Shown: positions 12,278 to 22,442, counted from the first letter of the stretch. The stretch: 34,150 bases of DNA from Methylobrevis pamukkalensis (GCF_001720135.1 NZ_MCRJ01000032.1:1-34150); one strand, 5' to 3'. Program-made: numbers and translations. Notes: generated from the sequence alone by a model not told the origin.

Positions 12278-13377
12278 ATGAAGATCATTCTGCATGCCGG
12301 TTGCTACAAGACCGCCACCAGCGGCCTCAGGTCTTTTTCCAGGGCAACCGCGAGCGGATGCTTCAGGAGGACAAGATCCTCTATCCGGAAACGGGCGCGC
12401 GCCGCAACGCCGGCAGTCTCAACCCGAATTCGGTTGCCCAGCATCTGCTCGTGCATGCGGTTCGCCAGAAGCTGGAGCGGAAAGCCGGCCAGGCCGACAA
12501 CCGGCGGTTTCCGCAGTTCCGCGAGCGGCTCCTCGAGGAAGTCAAGGCGAGCGGTGCCGAGACGGTTCTGATCAGCTCCGAGCTGATCGCGCTCAGCCCC
12601 GAGACTGAGAAGAAGACCTTTCTCCGGTACTTCAAGGAATTTCCGGATGCGGACATCCGCGTCATCTATGCCATGCGCTACTTTCCCGACTATGCGGAAT
12701 CCATGCTCAATCAGCGCCTGAAGAGCAAGGGGCCGCTGGTGGACACCACCAAGAACATCCAGCCGCTCAACATGCTGCGGGATCTGGAGGACTGGGGGAA
12801 GCTGCTCGGCAAGGACAAGGTGCACGGCCTCTACTTCTCGGCGGCCGACTACAAGGGCTATGTGGGCGAAATCCTCGACGCCGCGGGTATCCGGAGCGGA
12901 ACCGCCGAGGAGGCGGCCGCCATCAGCGACAATACCTCCCTGTCGCTCAACGGCATGGCCCTCAACACCGCGCTCGGCACCATGCTCGACGCCCATGGCG
13001 TCACCCTCGACAGCGAGGAGCGACGCCGCCTGATCGCGGTCCTGAACCGGACGGAAGCCGAGTGGACGGCAAAGCAGAAGCTGGTGCTCCTGCCGTCGGA
13101 GACCTCCGACAGCCTCGCCGCCCTGTTCCGCAGCAAGATGCCCGAGATCGCGAACCTGCTCACGCCCGCGAGCGTGGCCCGGATGGAAGCCGAGATGGCG
13201 CGGCGCGAGGCTCAGGTCTTCGCCGACAGCAACGCCGGCAAACCGGCGACGTTCACCGCCGCCGACGTCGCGAAGATCCTCATGCTCGCCTTCGAGTACC
13301 CGATCATCCGGTCGATCCTGCGCCGCTGCCACAAGGAAGACGTGCTGGCGGACAAGGAGCGCGCCACCGCGGAGTGA
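12278..13377 (+). CDS. Sulfotransferase-family-like protein (one apparent frameshift near the N-terminus)
   Basis: The N-terminus MKIILHAGCYKTATSGL matches the PAPS-binding loop of sulfotransferase-like proteins (H-x-G-x-x-K-T-A/G-T/S). The rest is in another frame and continues QVFFQGNRERMLQEDK, as expected for the helix after the loop. Adding one base at 12323-12328 joins them into a protein of about 366 residues. Later LISSEL and VIYAMRYFPDYAESML fit the second strand and the 3'-phosphate-binding segment with its Arg and Ser. The start at 12278 follows GAGGAGA with correct spacing. The predicted role is transfer of sulfate from PAPS to a glycan or other acceptor. The second such gene at 15327 has the same opening motif, so this region carries two. 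Family assignment rests on motifs only. Confidence 0.7.
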
Positions 13378-13578
13378 TCGATGCCCGTTTTCGCCGCGCC
13401 GGCGCTGCACCGGTTTCCGGAGCAGCCTGGCCGCGACCGGCAGGGCATCACCGCGTGGAACGTTTTTTCCTGCCCGGCGTCATGAATCCGGGCGCGTGGC
13501 GACATTTTCTCTGCCGGTGCCCTGTAAAAGGCGCCTTGCGCACGCAGGCTCGCACCCGGATCCGACGAGGAGAGAGCC

Positions 13579-14856
13579 ATGAGAACAAGCCTTCGCTCCA
13601 TGCTGGCGTCGACGGGCGTCGCCCTGGCGATCGCCGCGGTCACGACCGTCTCCGCCGGTGCTGCCGGACTGAGGGCGGAGCGCTGTCCCGACGTCACGCG
13701 ACCGGCCATGATCTGCTCGGCCGATGATGCCGACTGTGTTGAACGGGACGTCATCGACATTGACCGCTACTGGCTGCAGGTCTCGCAGTGCCTGCGATCG
13801 ATACGGACGGTGTGGTCGCGTGGCGGCGCGGAAGCCGAGATCACCGCCGGGTCAAAGGATCTTGGCGCCGTCTCCGATCTCATGCGTACGCAGATCCGGT
13901 TCGAACTCGGCAAGGACAATGTGCGGATCACCGACGAGACCGGCGAGGAACGCAAGGATCTGATCGCGGGTCTGTTCGAACCCGGCTCGGCCAGTTCGCC
14001 CGTCCCGTTTTCCATCTTCGTCAAGAACGATCTCGGTCAGCCTTATAACGGGATGGGCCAGGGCGGCATGGCGCAGGTGGTCTTCTCGATTGCCGCGCGG
14101 GCAGAAGGCTCCAGCTATCCCGAATCACAGACCGATGCGGCGGCCTATCGCGCCATTGCCAATGCCATCATCCGGCCCGTGCTGACGCCGGTGGCCGAAG
14201 GCGGCCTTGCTTCCACGGAGACCTGCGACAACGGCGCGTCCTGCACCTGGTATCACTCGGTGACTCGCCGCGACCGCGCACCGGACAAGGGCGCGACCCT
14301 GAACCAGATGCTGCATGTCCTGCGCGATCTCGGCCTGATTGCCGATCTCCACGAAAAGATGGGCTGGACCCCGCAGTTCGATTACGATGGCGCGATCACC
14401 GCCGGTCTGAAGCAGCTGTTCCTCGGCACGGGCCACAAGGCCGTCGGCCTCGAGCCGACGCTCGAGGACTTCGAGAGCGAGCCGGGGCTCGGCAGCACCT
14501 GGGCCTACTACGGCTTCTCGGCGGCGCGCCAGCCGGGCAAGGGCGGCTATTTCCTCCGCAACGAGGAGAAGAACTGCAACTACCACTTCCATGTCCTCAA
14601 CCTGATGCGCGCCATCCTTGCGCGCCAGGAGAAGCGCGGCATCACCTCGGTCCCGGCCTCCACGGTCTATGCCTGCGAAGGTCCGCTGGCCGAATTCTAC
14701 GACATGGCCCGCGTCGCGGCCCGCAGCAAGGATGGCAGCGCCCGGTCCCTGCCCCAGCCGGCGGGCATCAAGACGCCGCTCTCATGCTCGGCAAAGGCGC
14801 TGTCCCAGTTCAAGCAGTTGCGTCGGTTCTACGGCCAGCGGTTGAAGCAATGCTGA
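13579..14856 (+). CDS. Secreted cysteine-rich protein of unknown function
   Basis: A 425-residue protein with an N-terminal Sec signal peptide: MRTSLRSML, hydrophobic core, and a likely cut near AGA-AG around residue 29. I do not recognise a family. It has ten cysteines, several paired in short range (CPDV..ICSADDADC near the N-terminus, TCDNGASC near residue 216, NCNYH and YACEG later, and a C-terminal QC), consistent with periplasmic disulfides. The stretch TLNQMLHVLRDLGLIADLHEKMGW looks helical. There is no lipobox and no further membrane helix. RBS GAGGAGAGAG lies just before the ATG. It sits between two sulfotransferase-like genes, so a role in making, trimming or exporting a surface polymer is possible but unproven. 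Resemblance to polysaccharide epimerases was considered and not supported. Confidence 0.75.
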   Translation: MRTSLRSMLASTGVALAIAAVTTVSAGAAGLRAERCPDVTRPAMICSADDADCVERDVIDIDRYWLQVSQCLRSIRTVWSRGGAEAEITAGSKDLGAVSDLMRTQIRFELGKDNVRITDETGEERKDLIAGLFEPGSASSPVPFSIFVKNDLGQPYNGMGQGGMAQVVFSIAARAEGSSYPESQTDAAAYRAIANAIIRPVLTPVAEGGLASTETCDNGASCTWYHSVTRRDRAPDKGATLNQMLHVLRDLGLIADLHEKMGWTPQFDYDGAITAGLKQLFLGTGHKAVGLEPTLEDFESEPGLGSTWAYYGFSAARQPGKGGYFLRNEEKNCNYHFHVLNLMRAILARQEKRGITSVPASTVYACEGPLAEFYDMARVAARSKDGSARSLPQPAGIKTPLSCSAKALSQFKQLRRFYGQRLKQC

Positions 14857-15326
14857 CGCCGCCCGCTCTGCGGCAGGAGTTGTCGCCAAGAGACGATCGC
14901 CGTCTATACCGTCGTTGTGGCAATACCCATATTCGCCTCTACGAATGCTTGCCGCTGCGAACAGGCCGGGCTAAAGCTTTTTCATGAACAGTCCAGGTCC
15001 GAACAGGCCGTGTCTTTCGTAGCCATGCCTTTCGGGCCGCGCCATTGACGGCGGGATCGCGGGTCGCGATCCGTCACGCCAGCCCCATCAGGCTTCGGAC
15101 AGAGAGGCATACGGGCGAAGCGGACACGCTTCGCCGTCGGAAAAGGCTGAGCCTAGCGGTTCGTTCCCAGGATCGGGCACGCGGTCGGGGCTTATTCGAA
15201 CAGGAATGGCGACGCCCGGTCCGCGGGACGACGCCGCGGCGCTCAGGGTTGGAATTTGGCGGGGCGGCCCGGTGGTGCCACCGGTCCTGCTCGACGGGAA
15301 GAGATTTCAGGCGGGACAACGAACAC
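14857..15326. other. Intergenic region before second sulfotransferase gene
   Basis: About 470 bases between two plus-strand genes. It is slightly more AT-rich around 14890-15020. The 10-mer GAACAGGCCG occurs directly repeated at 14959 and 15001, with a related GAACAGTCC at 14986. An open frame continues upstream from the sulfotransferase but its residues look non-coding. I see no convincing promoter or RNA gene. Confidence 0.5.
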
Positions 15327-16349
15327 ATGCGCACAATCATTCATATCGGGACGCACAAGACGGGTACGACGACGATCCAGCATTTCGCCAAGCACAATGC
15401 GCGAAAGCTTCGTCAGAAGGGTTTCTGGTATCCCGGCTACGACATGATCGGCCGCAAGGGGCGTTACGCCCACCACGACTTCTCCCATGCCATTGCCGGG
15501 CAGAAGTCGGCCAACCTCAGCCTGCAGGACACCATCGATTTCGTGGAAGCGATCCGGCAGAACGGGTTGAAGGCGACGCCCCCGGAAATCGCCTTCCTCA
15601 GTGCCGAACCGATCTACCGCCACATGCTGCCGCCGGCAAAGCCCGAGGACGAGGATTCCTACTGGGCTGGCCGGGAGCGTTACGTGGCGCGCCTTGCCGA
15701 GATCACGGCACCGCTCGCTCCGGAAATCCTGATGGTGGTCCGACGTCAGGACGATTTCGCCCGTTCCCTGTTCCAGGAGAACGTGAAGTCGAACCGCGTC
15801 AACGTCGATTTCCTGTCATTTGTCGAAGACAACATCGGCTTCTTCGAATACAATCGGCAGTACGAGCTCTTCAAGAAATACTTCCCGATCGTTCGCGTTC
15901 TCGTCTTCGAGGATCTGGCGAATGACGGGAAGCTCGTACGGGAATTCTTCGAGCAGCTCGGATGCAAGACCGGCCGCATGAAGCTGGTCCCCGAGCTCAA
16001 CGAGAGCCTGCCGATGGAGCTGACCGAGTACAAGCGCCTGCTCAACGACGGGCCGTTCTCGCGCGCGCAGCTCACGTCGGTCGCCAAGCACCTGCTGGAG
16101 ATGCGCAACGACAAGGCGGCCTTCCCCAAGGAGGCAAAGCTCGACTGGATCTCGACCAAGCAGATGACCACCCTGATGCGCCGCTTCGACGCGTCCAACA
16201 GGGCGCTCTACAAGGCGATGGACGTCAAGCCCGATCGGAAGACCCTGTTCCCGCCGGCCAAGCCCCGCGAAGGCGTCTTCCCGGGCCTGTCGATGCAGCG
16301 GTTCGTGGAGATCAACAACATGCTGCTGAAGCGCCTCGTCGACGAGTGA
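15327..16349 (+). CDS. Sulfotransferase-family protein
   Basis: A 340-residue cytoplasmic protein beginning MRTIIHIGTHKTGTTTIQHF, the classical PAPS 5'-phosphosulfate-binding loop (HIGTHKTGTT) of bacterial sulfotransferases. The second conserved segment MVVRRQDDFARSLFQ, near residue 140, supplies the Arg and Ser expected to hold the 3'-phosphate. The segment VRVLVFEDL fits the Y/F-E-D-L motif that follows in this superfamily. I start it at ATG 15327 because the binding loop normally lies at the extreme N-terminus and the frame upstream lacks family features. The upstream ribosome site is weak (GGCGGGA). It belongs to the same glycan-like region as the GT2 genes and the protein at 12278. The acceptor is unknown. 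A strong hairpin lies just after the stop. Confidence 0.8.
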   Translation: MRTIIHIGTHKTGTTTIQHFAKHNARKLRQKGFWYPGYDMIGRKGRYAHHDFSHAIAGQKSANLSLQDTIDFVEAIRQNGLKATPPEIAFLSAEPIYRHMLPPAKPEDEDSYWAGRERYVARLAEITAPLAPEILMVVRRQDDFARSLFQENVKSNRVNVDFLSFVEDNIGFFEYNRQYELFKKYFPIVRVLVFEDLANDGKLVREFFEQLGCKTGRMKLVPELNESLPMELTEYKRLLNDGPFSRAQLTSVAKHLLEMRNDKAAFPKEAKLDWISTKQMTTLMRRFDASNRALYKAMDVKPDRKTLFPPAKPREGVFPGLSMQRFVEINNMLLKRLVDE

Positions 16350-16359
16350 TCCGGTCTCC

Positions 16360-16389
16360 GGCATCCCGCCCGCCCCGGGCCGGGATGCC
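16360..16389. terminator. Hairpin between convergent genes
   Basis: GGCATCCCG (16360-16368) pairs with CGGGATGCC (16381-16389), loop 12 bases, 11 bases after the sulfotransferase stop. It lies between the convergent GntR and sulfotransferase genes and could end transcription from either side. There is no T run, so its strength is uncertain. Confidence 0.45.
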
Positions 16390-16508
16390 GCAGCCTGCCT
16401 CCCCGCTCCGGAGCGCAAACCTCCGATCGTCACGCCCCCGGGCCCAGCGGCCGATGCAACCTGGCGATCCCCGGACCGTTGCGGACAACACGCCACGGGA
16501 TGGGTACC

Positions 16509-17273
16509 TCAGAGCGACAGATCGAGGATCCGGCCTTCGAACAGCCGGTCGCGCGAGCCTTCGAGATGGCGGCGCATCGCGTCGCGTGCGTCGCCGGGCC
16601 GTTCCTCGAGGATCGCGTCGTAGATCGCCTTGTGCTCCTCGAACACCTTCTCCAGCTGCAGCCGCGGGCCCATCAGCGACAGGCCGTGCAGGTGCATGCC
16701 GACCGAGATGTGCTGGCGCAGCGCCTCGATCGACGACAGGTAATAGTGGTTGTTCGAGGCCTCGGTGATCGCCTTGTGGAAGCTGAAATCCGCATCCTCG
16801 CGGTGCAGCCGGTGGCGCGTCGCGTCCTGGAGCTGGTTCAGCGCATCGAGGATGCGGGCGAGTGCCTCGTCGTCCCGCCGCCGTGCCGCGTAGAAGGCGG
16901 CGTCGGGCTCGATGGTCATGCGGAATTCGTAGCAGCGCTGGATGTCGGCGATGGTCTCGACCGGGGCAAAGCCGAGCGTCGAGGGGGCATTCGACTTGTG
17001 GGCGCGCACGAAGCTGCCGGCGCCCTGCCGCGAATGGATCACCCCCTCCTCGCGCAGGCGGCCGAGGGCATCGCGCACGATCGGCCGCGACACCCCGAAC
17101 ATCGCCGCCAGATCATGCTCGCCGGGCAGCTTGCTGTCAGGGGCAAACTCGCCGTTGCGGATCCGAGTGGTCAGCATGTCGTAGACCCGGTCGACGAGCC
17201 GGCGGGACTTCGACCGCTCGCCGGCTTGCGCCGGTGCCACCGCCCCGGTCTCTCCGCTCTCGTCGCGCTCCAT
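16509..17273 (-). CDS. GntR-family transcriptional regulator, FCD (FadR) subfamily
   Basis: A 254-residue regulator. Residues about 25-95 form the winged helix: YDMLTTRIRNGEFAPDSKLP, then GVSRPIVRDALGRLREEGVI and the wing RQGAGSFV. The C-terminal half is a helical FCD effector domain with the usual metal-site residues: D and H in DADFSFHKAI, H in FEEHKAI, and H in AMRRHLEG. Such domains typically bind small carboxylates or sugar acids. It is the last gene of the minus-strand catabolic operon, 12 bases after the DUF1537 kinase, so it most likely represses that operon and releases it on binding a pathway sugar acid. Candidate operators lie in the divergent region at 24209-24304. Confidence 0.9.
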   Translation of the reverse strand: MERDESGETGAVAPAQAGERSKSRRLVDRVYDMLTTRIRNGEFAPDSKLPGEHDLAAMFGVSRPIVRDALGRLREEGVIHSRQGAGSFVRAHKSNAPSTLGFAPVETIADIQRCYEFRMTIEPDAAFYAARRRDDEALARILDALNQLQDATRHRLHREDADFSFHKAITEASNNHYYLSSIEALRQHISVGMHLHGLSLMGPRLQLEKVFEEHKAIYDAILEERPGDARDAMRRHLEGSRDRLFEGRILDLSL

Positions 17274-17285
17274 CGCCGAACCACC

Positions 17286-18390
17286 TCACCTCGCCGTCGC
17301 CTCCGCCACGTCCTGGACGAATCGCGACAACACATCGATCGTTCCAAATCCACCTGATTTTATAGCACACTGCAGCAGAGCCGCATCGGCAAGGCTCATC
17401 TCCACAACGGGAATTCCGGGCGCGAACTCGCCGACCGGCACCAGACGCGCGCACCGAGCGCGGTGAACAGCGCCAGCGCCGTGTCGCCGCCGCCGACCAG
17501 AAGGCGGCGCGGAGAGGTGGCCTCGATCCAGCGGAGGATGCCGCCGGCAAAGGTCCCGGCGACCACGGCCGGATCGGCGTCCGCCCCGCCGCAGCGCAGC
17601 AGCGCCGGCAGGGCGGGCGTGGCAGGGGCCGGCACCGCGCCCGCCGGACAGTCGGCCACGAAGATGTCCGGGTGATCCGCGCACAGACGCACCATCTGCG
17701 CCGCGGTGATCGGATCGCGCGAGCCGATCGCGATCAGGGCCGGACCTGGCCCCATGGTCAGCGGCGAGGCGCCGGCGGTTCCAATCGCCCGCGCAAGCGC
17801 GGCGCCAAGGCCGCGGGCGCAACGAGGATCGTTTCGCTGTGGTCGTGCGATGCGTCGATGACGCCGTCGAGATCGGCATCGCTGCGTGTGTCGGCGATCG
17901 CGAACGGCAGGTTCAGCCCGGCGAAGGCGGCAGCGATGCCGAGCCGCGTTCCCACGCCGTTGCCGATCACGTCTCCGTCCACCACGAAACGTCCCTGATC
18001 CGGCACCGCCGGCGCGATCACCGCGCGCCCGCGTGCAAAGACCTCGGCGAGGGCCGCGGTCTCGGCGACGAGATTGCCCTTGAGCCGGGAATCGATCTTC
18101 TTGAACACGATCTGCGGGCGGGCGGCGCACAGCCTTCGGCCCACATCACGGGCCGCCACCGCCGCCTCGCCCGGCTGCATCGCCCGGCTCGCGGTCACCG
18201 CGCCCACGACCTGCGCGCCGGTGGCCAGCGCCGCTGCGATGTCGTCCGGCCGGAGCGCGACCGCGACGGAGAGCCCGGCGAGCGCGAAGGGAACGCAGCT
18301 GTCGAGCGCGCCGGTCAGGTCGTCGGCAACGAGCGCCACCTTCAGGGGCGCCTCTCTCCGCATCCTGCCGAGCGTGTCCTCGGGGCTCAC
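17286..18390 (-). CDS. Four-carbon acid sugar kinase, DUF1537/OtnK family (two apparent frameshifts)
   Basis: Family members phosphorylate 3-oxo-tetronates or D-threonate in sugar-acid catabolism. The N-terminal substrate domain starts [14 protein letters not shown] and contains [11 protein letters not shown] and APAVPDQGR. The C-terminal nucleotide domain contains [28 protein letters not shown] and, in a third frame, [16 protein letters not shown] and the end segment KSGGFG. One base added near 17805 and one near 17441-17447 restore a protein of about 368 residues. GTG 18390 overlaps the stop of the upstream ATPase gene in a GTGA, suggesting translational coupling; ATG 18363 is an alternative. 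No partner dehydrogenase, isomerase or aldolase of the classical otn/ltn pathways is visible in this window, so the exact substrate is open. Confidence 0.8.
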
Positions 18391-19378
18391 GACGATGCGC
18401 CCTCGCCTGCGTGATGGCAGGCCACGTGATGGCCGGGCCGCGCCGCGCGCCACGCCGGCACCACCGCCTTGCAGATGTCGGTGGCGATCGGGCAACGGGT
18501 GTGGAAACGGCAGCCGGACGGCGGATCGAGGGGGCTCGGCACGTCGCCCTGCAGGATCTGGCGGCGGCGCTGGCGCTCGTGCACGGGATCGGGCTCCGGC
18601 ACGGCGGACAGCAGCGCGCGGGTGTAGGGATGCAACGGCCGGGTGAACAGATCGTCGCGCGGGGCAAGCTCGGCAAAGCGGCCGAGATACATCACCGCCA
18701 CCCGCGTCGAGATGTGCCGCACCACGGCAAGATCATGGGCGATGAACAGGTAGGTGAGGCGGTATTTTCCTGGAGATCCTGCAGCAGATTGATGATCTGC
18801 GCCTGGATCGACACGTCGAGCGCCGAGATCGCCTCGTCGCAGACGACGAAGCGCGGGCCGCAGGCCAGCGCCCGGGCGATCACCACGCGCTGGCGCTGGC
18901 CACCGGAGAGTTCATGCGGATAGCGCGAGGCAAAGCGCGCCGGCAGGCCGACGTCGGCCAGCAGCGCCGCCACCTTCTCCAGCACGTCCTTCCTCGTTGC
19001 CCGGCCGTGGTGCAGCATCGGCGCGACGATCTCCTCGCCGATGGTCATGCGCGGATTGAGCGTCGAATACGGGTCCTGGAACACGACCTGAAGCTCGCTG
19101 CGCAGCGGCCGCATCGCCGCCTCGTCCAGCCGCGCCAGATCGATGCCCTTGTAGATCACCGAACCGGCGGTCACCGAATGCAGGCGCAGGATGGTGTTGC
19201 CGGCGGTGGACTTGCCGCAGCCGGATTCGCCGACGAGGCTCAGCGTCTCGCCCTCGTGGATGTCGAAGTCGAGACCGTCGAGCGCGTGCACGGTCGCCTT
19301 GCGCTCGCCGAAGGCGCCGAGCCGGACGTTGAAATGCTTGGTCAGTCCGGAAATCCGGAGCAGCGGGTCTCCCGTCAT
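18387..19378 (-). CDS. Peptide/opine-type ABC transporter ATP-binding protein, OppF/DppF-like (one apparent frameshift)
   Basis: A cytoplasmic ATPase of the Opp/Dpp importer family. Walker A is GESGCGKST near residue 50, the Q-loop is [14 protein letters not shown], the signature is LSGGQRQR and Walker B is [12 protein letters not shown]. The C-terminal part, in another frame, has [18 protein letters not shown] and the Opp-type C-terminal cysteine motif GCRFHTRCP. The join is a TTTT run at 18765-18768 (AAAA on the coding strand): one more A gives [18 protein letters not shown], exactly the expected D-loop/H-switch region. The restored length is about 330 residues, normal for the family. The start ATG 19378 overlaps the stop of the previous ATPase gene (ATGA). 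Confidence 0.88.
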
Positions 19379-20451
19379 TGCGCCGCCTCCCGGATGTCGC
19401 GCGCGGCAAAGCAGGCGACCTTGTGGGCGGGATTGCCGCCGGACACCGGCTCGAGCTGTGGCACGCGGCTTTCGCAGACCGGCATGCGCTGATGGCAGCG
19501 TGGCGCAAACGGGCAGCCCGGCGGGCGCCGGCCGGGCTCCGGCGGCGTGCCGCCGATCGACGGCAGCCGCGCGGCCGAGGTACCGTCGCCGGCGAGCCGC
19601 GGGATCGAGCCGAGCAGGCCGCGGGTGTAGGGATGGGTCGGCCGGGCGTAGAGATCGTCCACCGGCGCGTCCTCGACGATCGTGCCGGCGTAGAGCACGA
19701 TCAGCCGGTCGGCGAGGCCGGCGATCAGCGCGAGGTCGTGGGTGATCCACACCACCGACATGCCGAGCCGCGCGCGCAGCGAGGTCACGAGCTCGACGAT
19801 CTGCGCCTGGATGGTCACGTCGAGGGCGGTGGTCGGCTCGTCGGCGATCAGCACCGACGGCTCGCAGGCGAGCCCCATGGCGATCATCACCCGCTGGCGC
19901 ATGCCGCCGGACAGTTCGTGCGGGTAGTTGTCGAGCCGGGTCTCGCCGCCGGGAATGCCGACGAGGCGCATCAGTTCGCCCGCGCGCGCGCGCGCCTGCG
20001 CCCTCGACAGGCCGCGGTGGTAGATCAGCGGCTCGGCCAGCTGGTCGCCGATCCGCATCACCGGGTTGAGCGAGGTCATCGGGTCCTGGAAGACGAAGCC
20101 GATCTCGCCGCCGCGCAGCTTGCGCAGCTCCTTCGTCGACATCGACAGGAGGTCGCGCCCGTCGAAGGTGGCCGTGCCGCCGGTCACCCTGATCTTGTTG
20201 GGCAGAAGGCCGACGAGGCTCAGCATCGACAGGCTCTTGCCGCAGCCGGATTCGCCGACGACGCCGAGCGTCTCGCCGCGCCTCAGGTCGAAGGAGATGC
20301 CGTCGACGATCCGGGCCGGGCCGTTGCGGCCGGCGATGTCGATCGCCAGCCCCTCCACCGAGAGGATCGTCTCGCGGGGATCGGCGGCCGGGGCGGAGGC
20401 CGGGGCGGCACCCGCTGCCAGGACAGGGCTTCTGCTGCGCAGGTCCGCCAT
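19375..20451 (-). CDS. Peptide/opine-type ABC transporter ATP-binding protein, OppD/DppD-like
   Basis: A 358-residue ATPase, partner of the OppF-like protein in a heterodimeric importer motor. Walker A is GESGCGKS, the Q-loop is [13 protein letters not shown], the signature is LSGGMRQRV, Walker B is [12 protein letters not shown] and the switch His is in WITHDLALI. The C-terminus has the cysteine-containing GCPFAPRC motif of Opp/Dpp ATPases, which in some members binds an iron-sulfur cluster. The first 25 residues are an Ala/Pro-rich extension. Start ATG 20451 overlaps the stop of the permease gene (ATGA). The frame is intact. Confidence 0.93.
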   Translation of the reverse strand: MADLRSRSPVLAAGAAPASAPAADPRETILSVEGLAIDIAGRNGPARIVDGISFDLRRGETLGVVGESGCGKSLSMLSLVGLLPNKIRVTGGTATFDGRDLLSMSTKELRKLRGGEIGFVFQDPMTSLNPVMRIGDQLAEPLIYHRGLSRAQARARAGELMRLVGIPGGETRLDNYPHELSGGMRQRVMIAMGLACEPSVLIADEPTTALDVTIQAQIVELVTSLRARLGMSVVWITHDLALIAGLADRLIVLYAGTIVEDAPVDDLYARPTHPYTRGLLGSIPRLAGDGTSAARLPSIGGTPPEPGRRPPGCPFAPRCHQRMPVCESRVPQLEPVSGGNPAHKVACFAARDIREAAQ

Positions 20452-21413
20452 CACTTCATGCCCTTCGGGTTCAGGGCGTCGTTGAGGCCGTCGCCGAGGA
20501 AGCTGAAGCCGACGGTGGCGATGCCGAGCAGGATGGCCGGGGCAGCGAGGAGATGGGGATGGTGCTGCCAGACGCGCAGGCCGTCGGAGATCATGTTGCC
20601 CCAGCTGGGGGCGGGCGGATTGACGCCGACGCCGAGGAAGCTGAAGGCGCTTTCCAGCACCATCGCCGTGCCGAGGCCGGCGCTGACGGCGACGATCAGC
20701 GAGCCGAGCGCATTCGGCACGATGTAGCGCATCAGGATCGTCAGGGTCGGCAGGCCGAGCGCGCGGGCGGCGGTGACATAGGGCCGGTTGCGGATCGACA
20801 GCACCTGCGCGCGCACCAGCCGGGCATAGGGCGGCCAGGTGATCAGCGCCATCGAGCCGAACACCAGCACGAAGTCGATCCAGATGGAGTTGCGGTAGAT
20901 CGGATCGAGGGTTTCCAGATAGCGCGCCTCCATCCAGCGGGCGAGCGGCGGCTTCAGGGACGTGTTGATCACGACCACCAGCAGGAGGTTCGGGATCGAC
21001 ATGGTGACGTCGGTCAGCCACATCACGAAGGTGTCGAGCAGGCCGCCGAAATAGCCGGCGGCAGCGCCCAGCACCACGCCGATCACCACGGCGATCGCGG
21101 TCACCACGATGGCGACGACGAAGGCGGTGCGGGCGCCGTAGATCACCCGGCTGAACACGTCGCGGCCGAGATCGTCGGTGCCGAACAGATGCAGCAGCGA
21201 CGGCGCCTGGTTGCGGGCGTCGAGATCCTGGGCGAGGAAGTCGTAGGGCGCGATCCACGGTCCGAACACCGCCAGAAAGGTCAGGATCGCCACGATCACC
21301 AGCCCGGCCATGGCCAGCCGGTTGCGGGTCAGCCGATGCCAGGCATCGCGCCACAGGCTGACAGGCGGTTCGACCTGGAGCTCGATCGGGGCGGCGGCGT
21401 CAGGCGCGGACAT
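20451..21413 (-). CDS. ABC transporter permease, OppC/DppC-like
   Basis: A 320-residue inner-membrane permease. The N-terminal cytoplasmic segment is followed by LAMAGLVIVAILTFLAVFGP (helix 1), the periplasmic family motif HLFGTDDLGRDVFSR, and about five further helices. The cytoplasmic coupling loop is YVTAARALGLPTLTILMRYI (EAA-type, AARALG). The C-terminus FSFLGDGLNDALNPKG is standard for OppC proteins. The insert between helices (ARWMEARYLETLDPIYRNS) is longer than in typical DppC and resembles permeases for larger or acidic substrates. ATG 21413 lies 8 bases after the preceding permease stop. Confidence 0.9.
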   Translation of the reverse strand: MSAPDAAAPIELQVEPPVSLWRDAWHRLTRNRLAMAGLVIVAILTFLAVFGPWIAPYDFLAQDLDARNQAPSLLHLFGTDDLGRDVFSRVIYGARTAFVVAIVVTAIAVVIGVVLGAAAGYFGGLLDTFVMWLTDVTMSIPNLLLVVVINTSLKPPLARWMEARYLETLDPIYRNSIWIDFVLVFGSMALITWPPYARLVRAQVLSIRNRPYVTAARALGLPTLTILMRYIVPNALGSLIVAVSAGLGTAMVLESAFSFLGVGVNPPAPSWGNMISDGLRVWQHHPHLLAAPAILLGIATVGFSFLGDGLNDALNPKGMK

Positions 21414-21421
21414 GGCGGGCC

Positions 21422-22377
21422 TCACTTCGTGGTCCGCGCATCGGCGGCGCGCGGGTCGAGCAGCGGATAGACGACGTCGACGAGGAGGTTCGACAGCATC
21501 ACCAGGAAGGAGCCGATCAGGGTGATGGCGAGGATCACCGGGAAGTCGGAGTTGAGCAGCGAGGACACCGTGAGCCGGCCGAGGCCCGGCAGGCCGAACA
21601 CCAGCTCCACGAAGATCGCGCCGTTGACGATGGTGATCATGATCAGGCCGAGCTGGGTCACCACCGGCGTCAGCACCGGCCGCAGGATGTGGCGCAGCGC
21701 CACGATCCGCTCCGGCACGCCCTTGGCCCGGGCGGTGCGCACGAAGTCCTCCGACAGCACCTCGATCACCGCGGCGCGGGTCTGGCGCACGATCAGCGCG
21801 ATCGGCTGGAAGGCCAGCACCAGCAGCGGCAGGATGATCCGCACGTCGAACAGTCCGCCCCAGCCGTAGGGAATGTCGGCGTTCGGCAGGAGGGTGATCA
21901 GCAGCACCATCAGCAGCGGGCCGGCGACATAGGCGGGGATCGCCCACAGGAACAGCGCCGAGCCGAGGATCAGATAGTCGAGGCGGCTGTTCTGGTTGAG
22001 GGCGGCAACGACGCCGAGCGGAATGGCAACGAGCGCCGTCAGCAGGATCGAGGCGACGCCGAGCTGGAAGGAGACCGGGGCTGCCGCCGAGATCATCCGC
22101 CAGACAGACCGGCCGGTGATCAGCGAGTTGCCGAAATTGCCGTGGAGAAGATTCCAGACATAGGAGCCGAACTGGACGAGGAAGGGCCGGTCGAGGCCGG
22201 CCGACTGGCGGATCGCCTCGATGCGCGCCGGGTCGTAGGCGACGTCGCCGGGGGCGCGCAGGAAGATCAGCTTGATCGGGTCGCCCGCGCCGTAGAAGGC
22301 CAGCGCGTAGACGCCAGCAGCACGAGAAGGACCGACGGAACCCAGAGAATCAGACGGGTCGCGATGTAGCGCAGCAT
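21422..22377 (-). CDS. ABC transporter permease, OppB/DppB-like (one apparent frameshift)
   Basis: The inner-membrane partner of the OppC-like permease. In one frame the start MLRYIATRLILWVPSVLLVL (from ATG 22377) gives the typical OppB first helix. In the next frame the protein continues VYALAFYGAGDPIKLIFLRA. One base added near 22313 joins them into about 318 residues, the usual family length. It includes GLDRPFLVQFGSYVWNLLHG, the EAA-type loop FVRTARAKGVPERIVALRHI and a C-terminal LVDVVYPLLDPR. It lies 99 bases after the binding-protein gene, with a strong hairpin in the gap. Confidence 0.88.
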
Positions 22378-22442
22378 GGCGGAGCGTCGTTCCTCTCGGG
22401 TGGCGGCCTGTCGGCAAATGTGGAACATCCTGCGGACGGAGA

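Noticed and set aside
13579..14856. Reading the secreted protein as a glucuronyl C5-epimerase
   Set aside because: Tempting beside sulfotransferases, but only one short helical stretch is suggestive and no catalytic motif was found.
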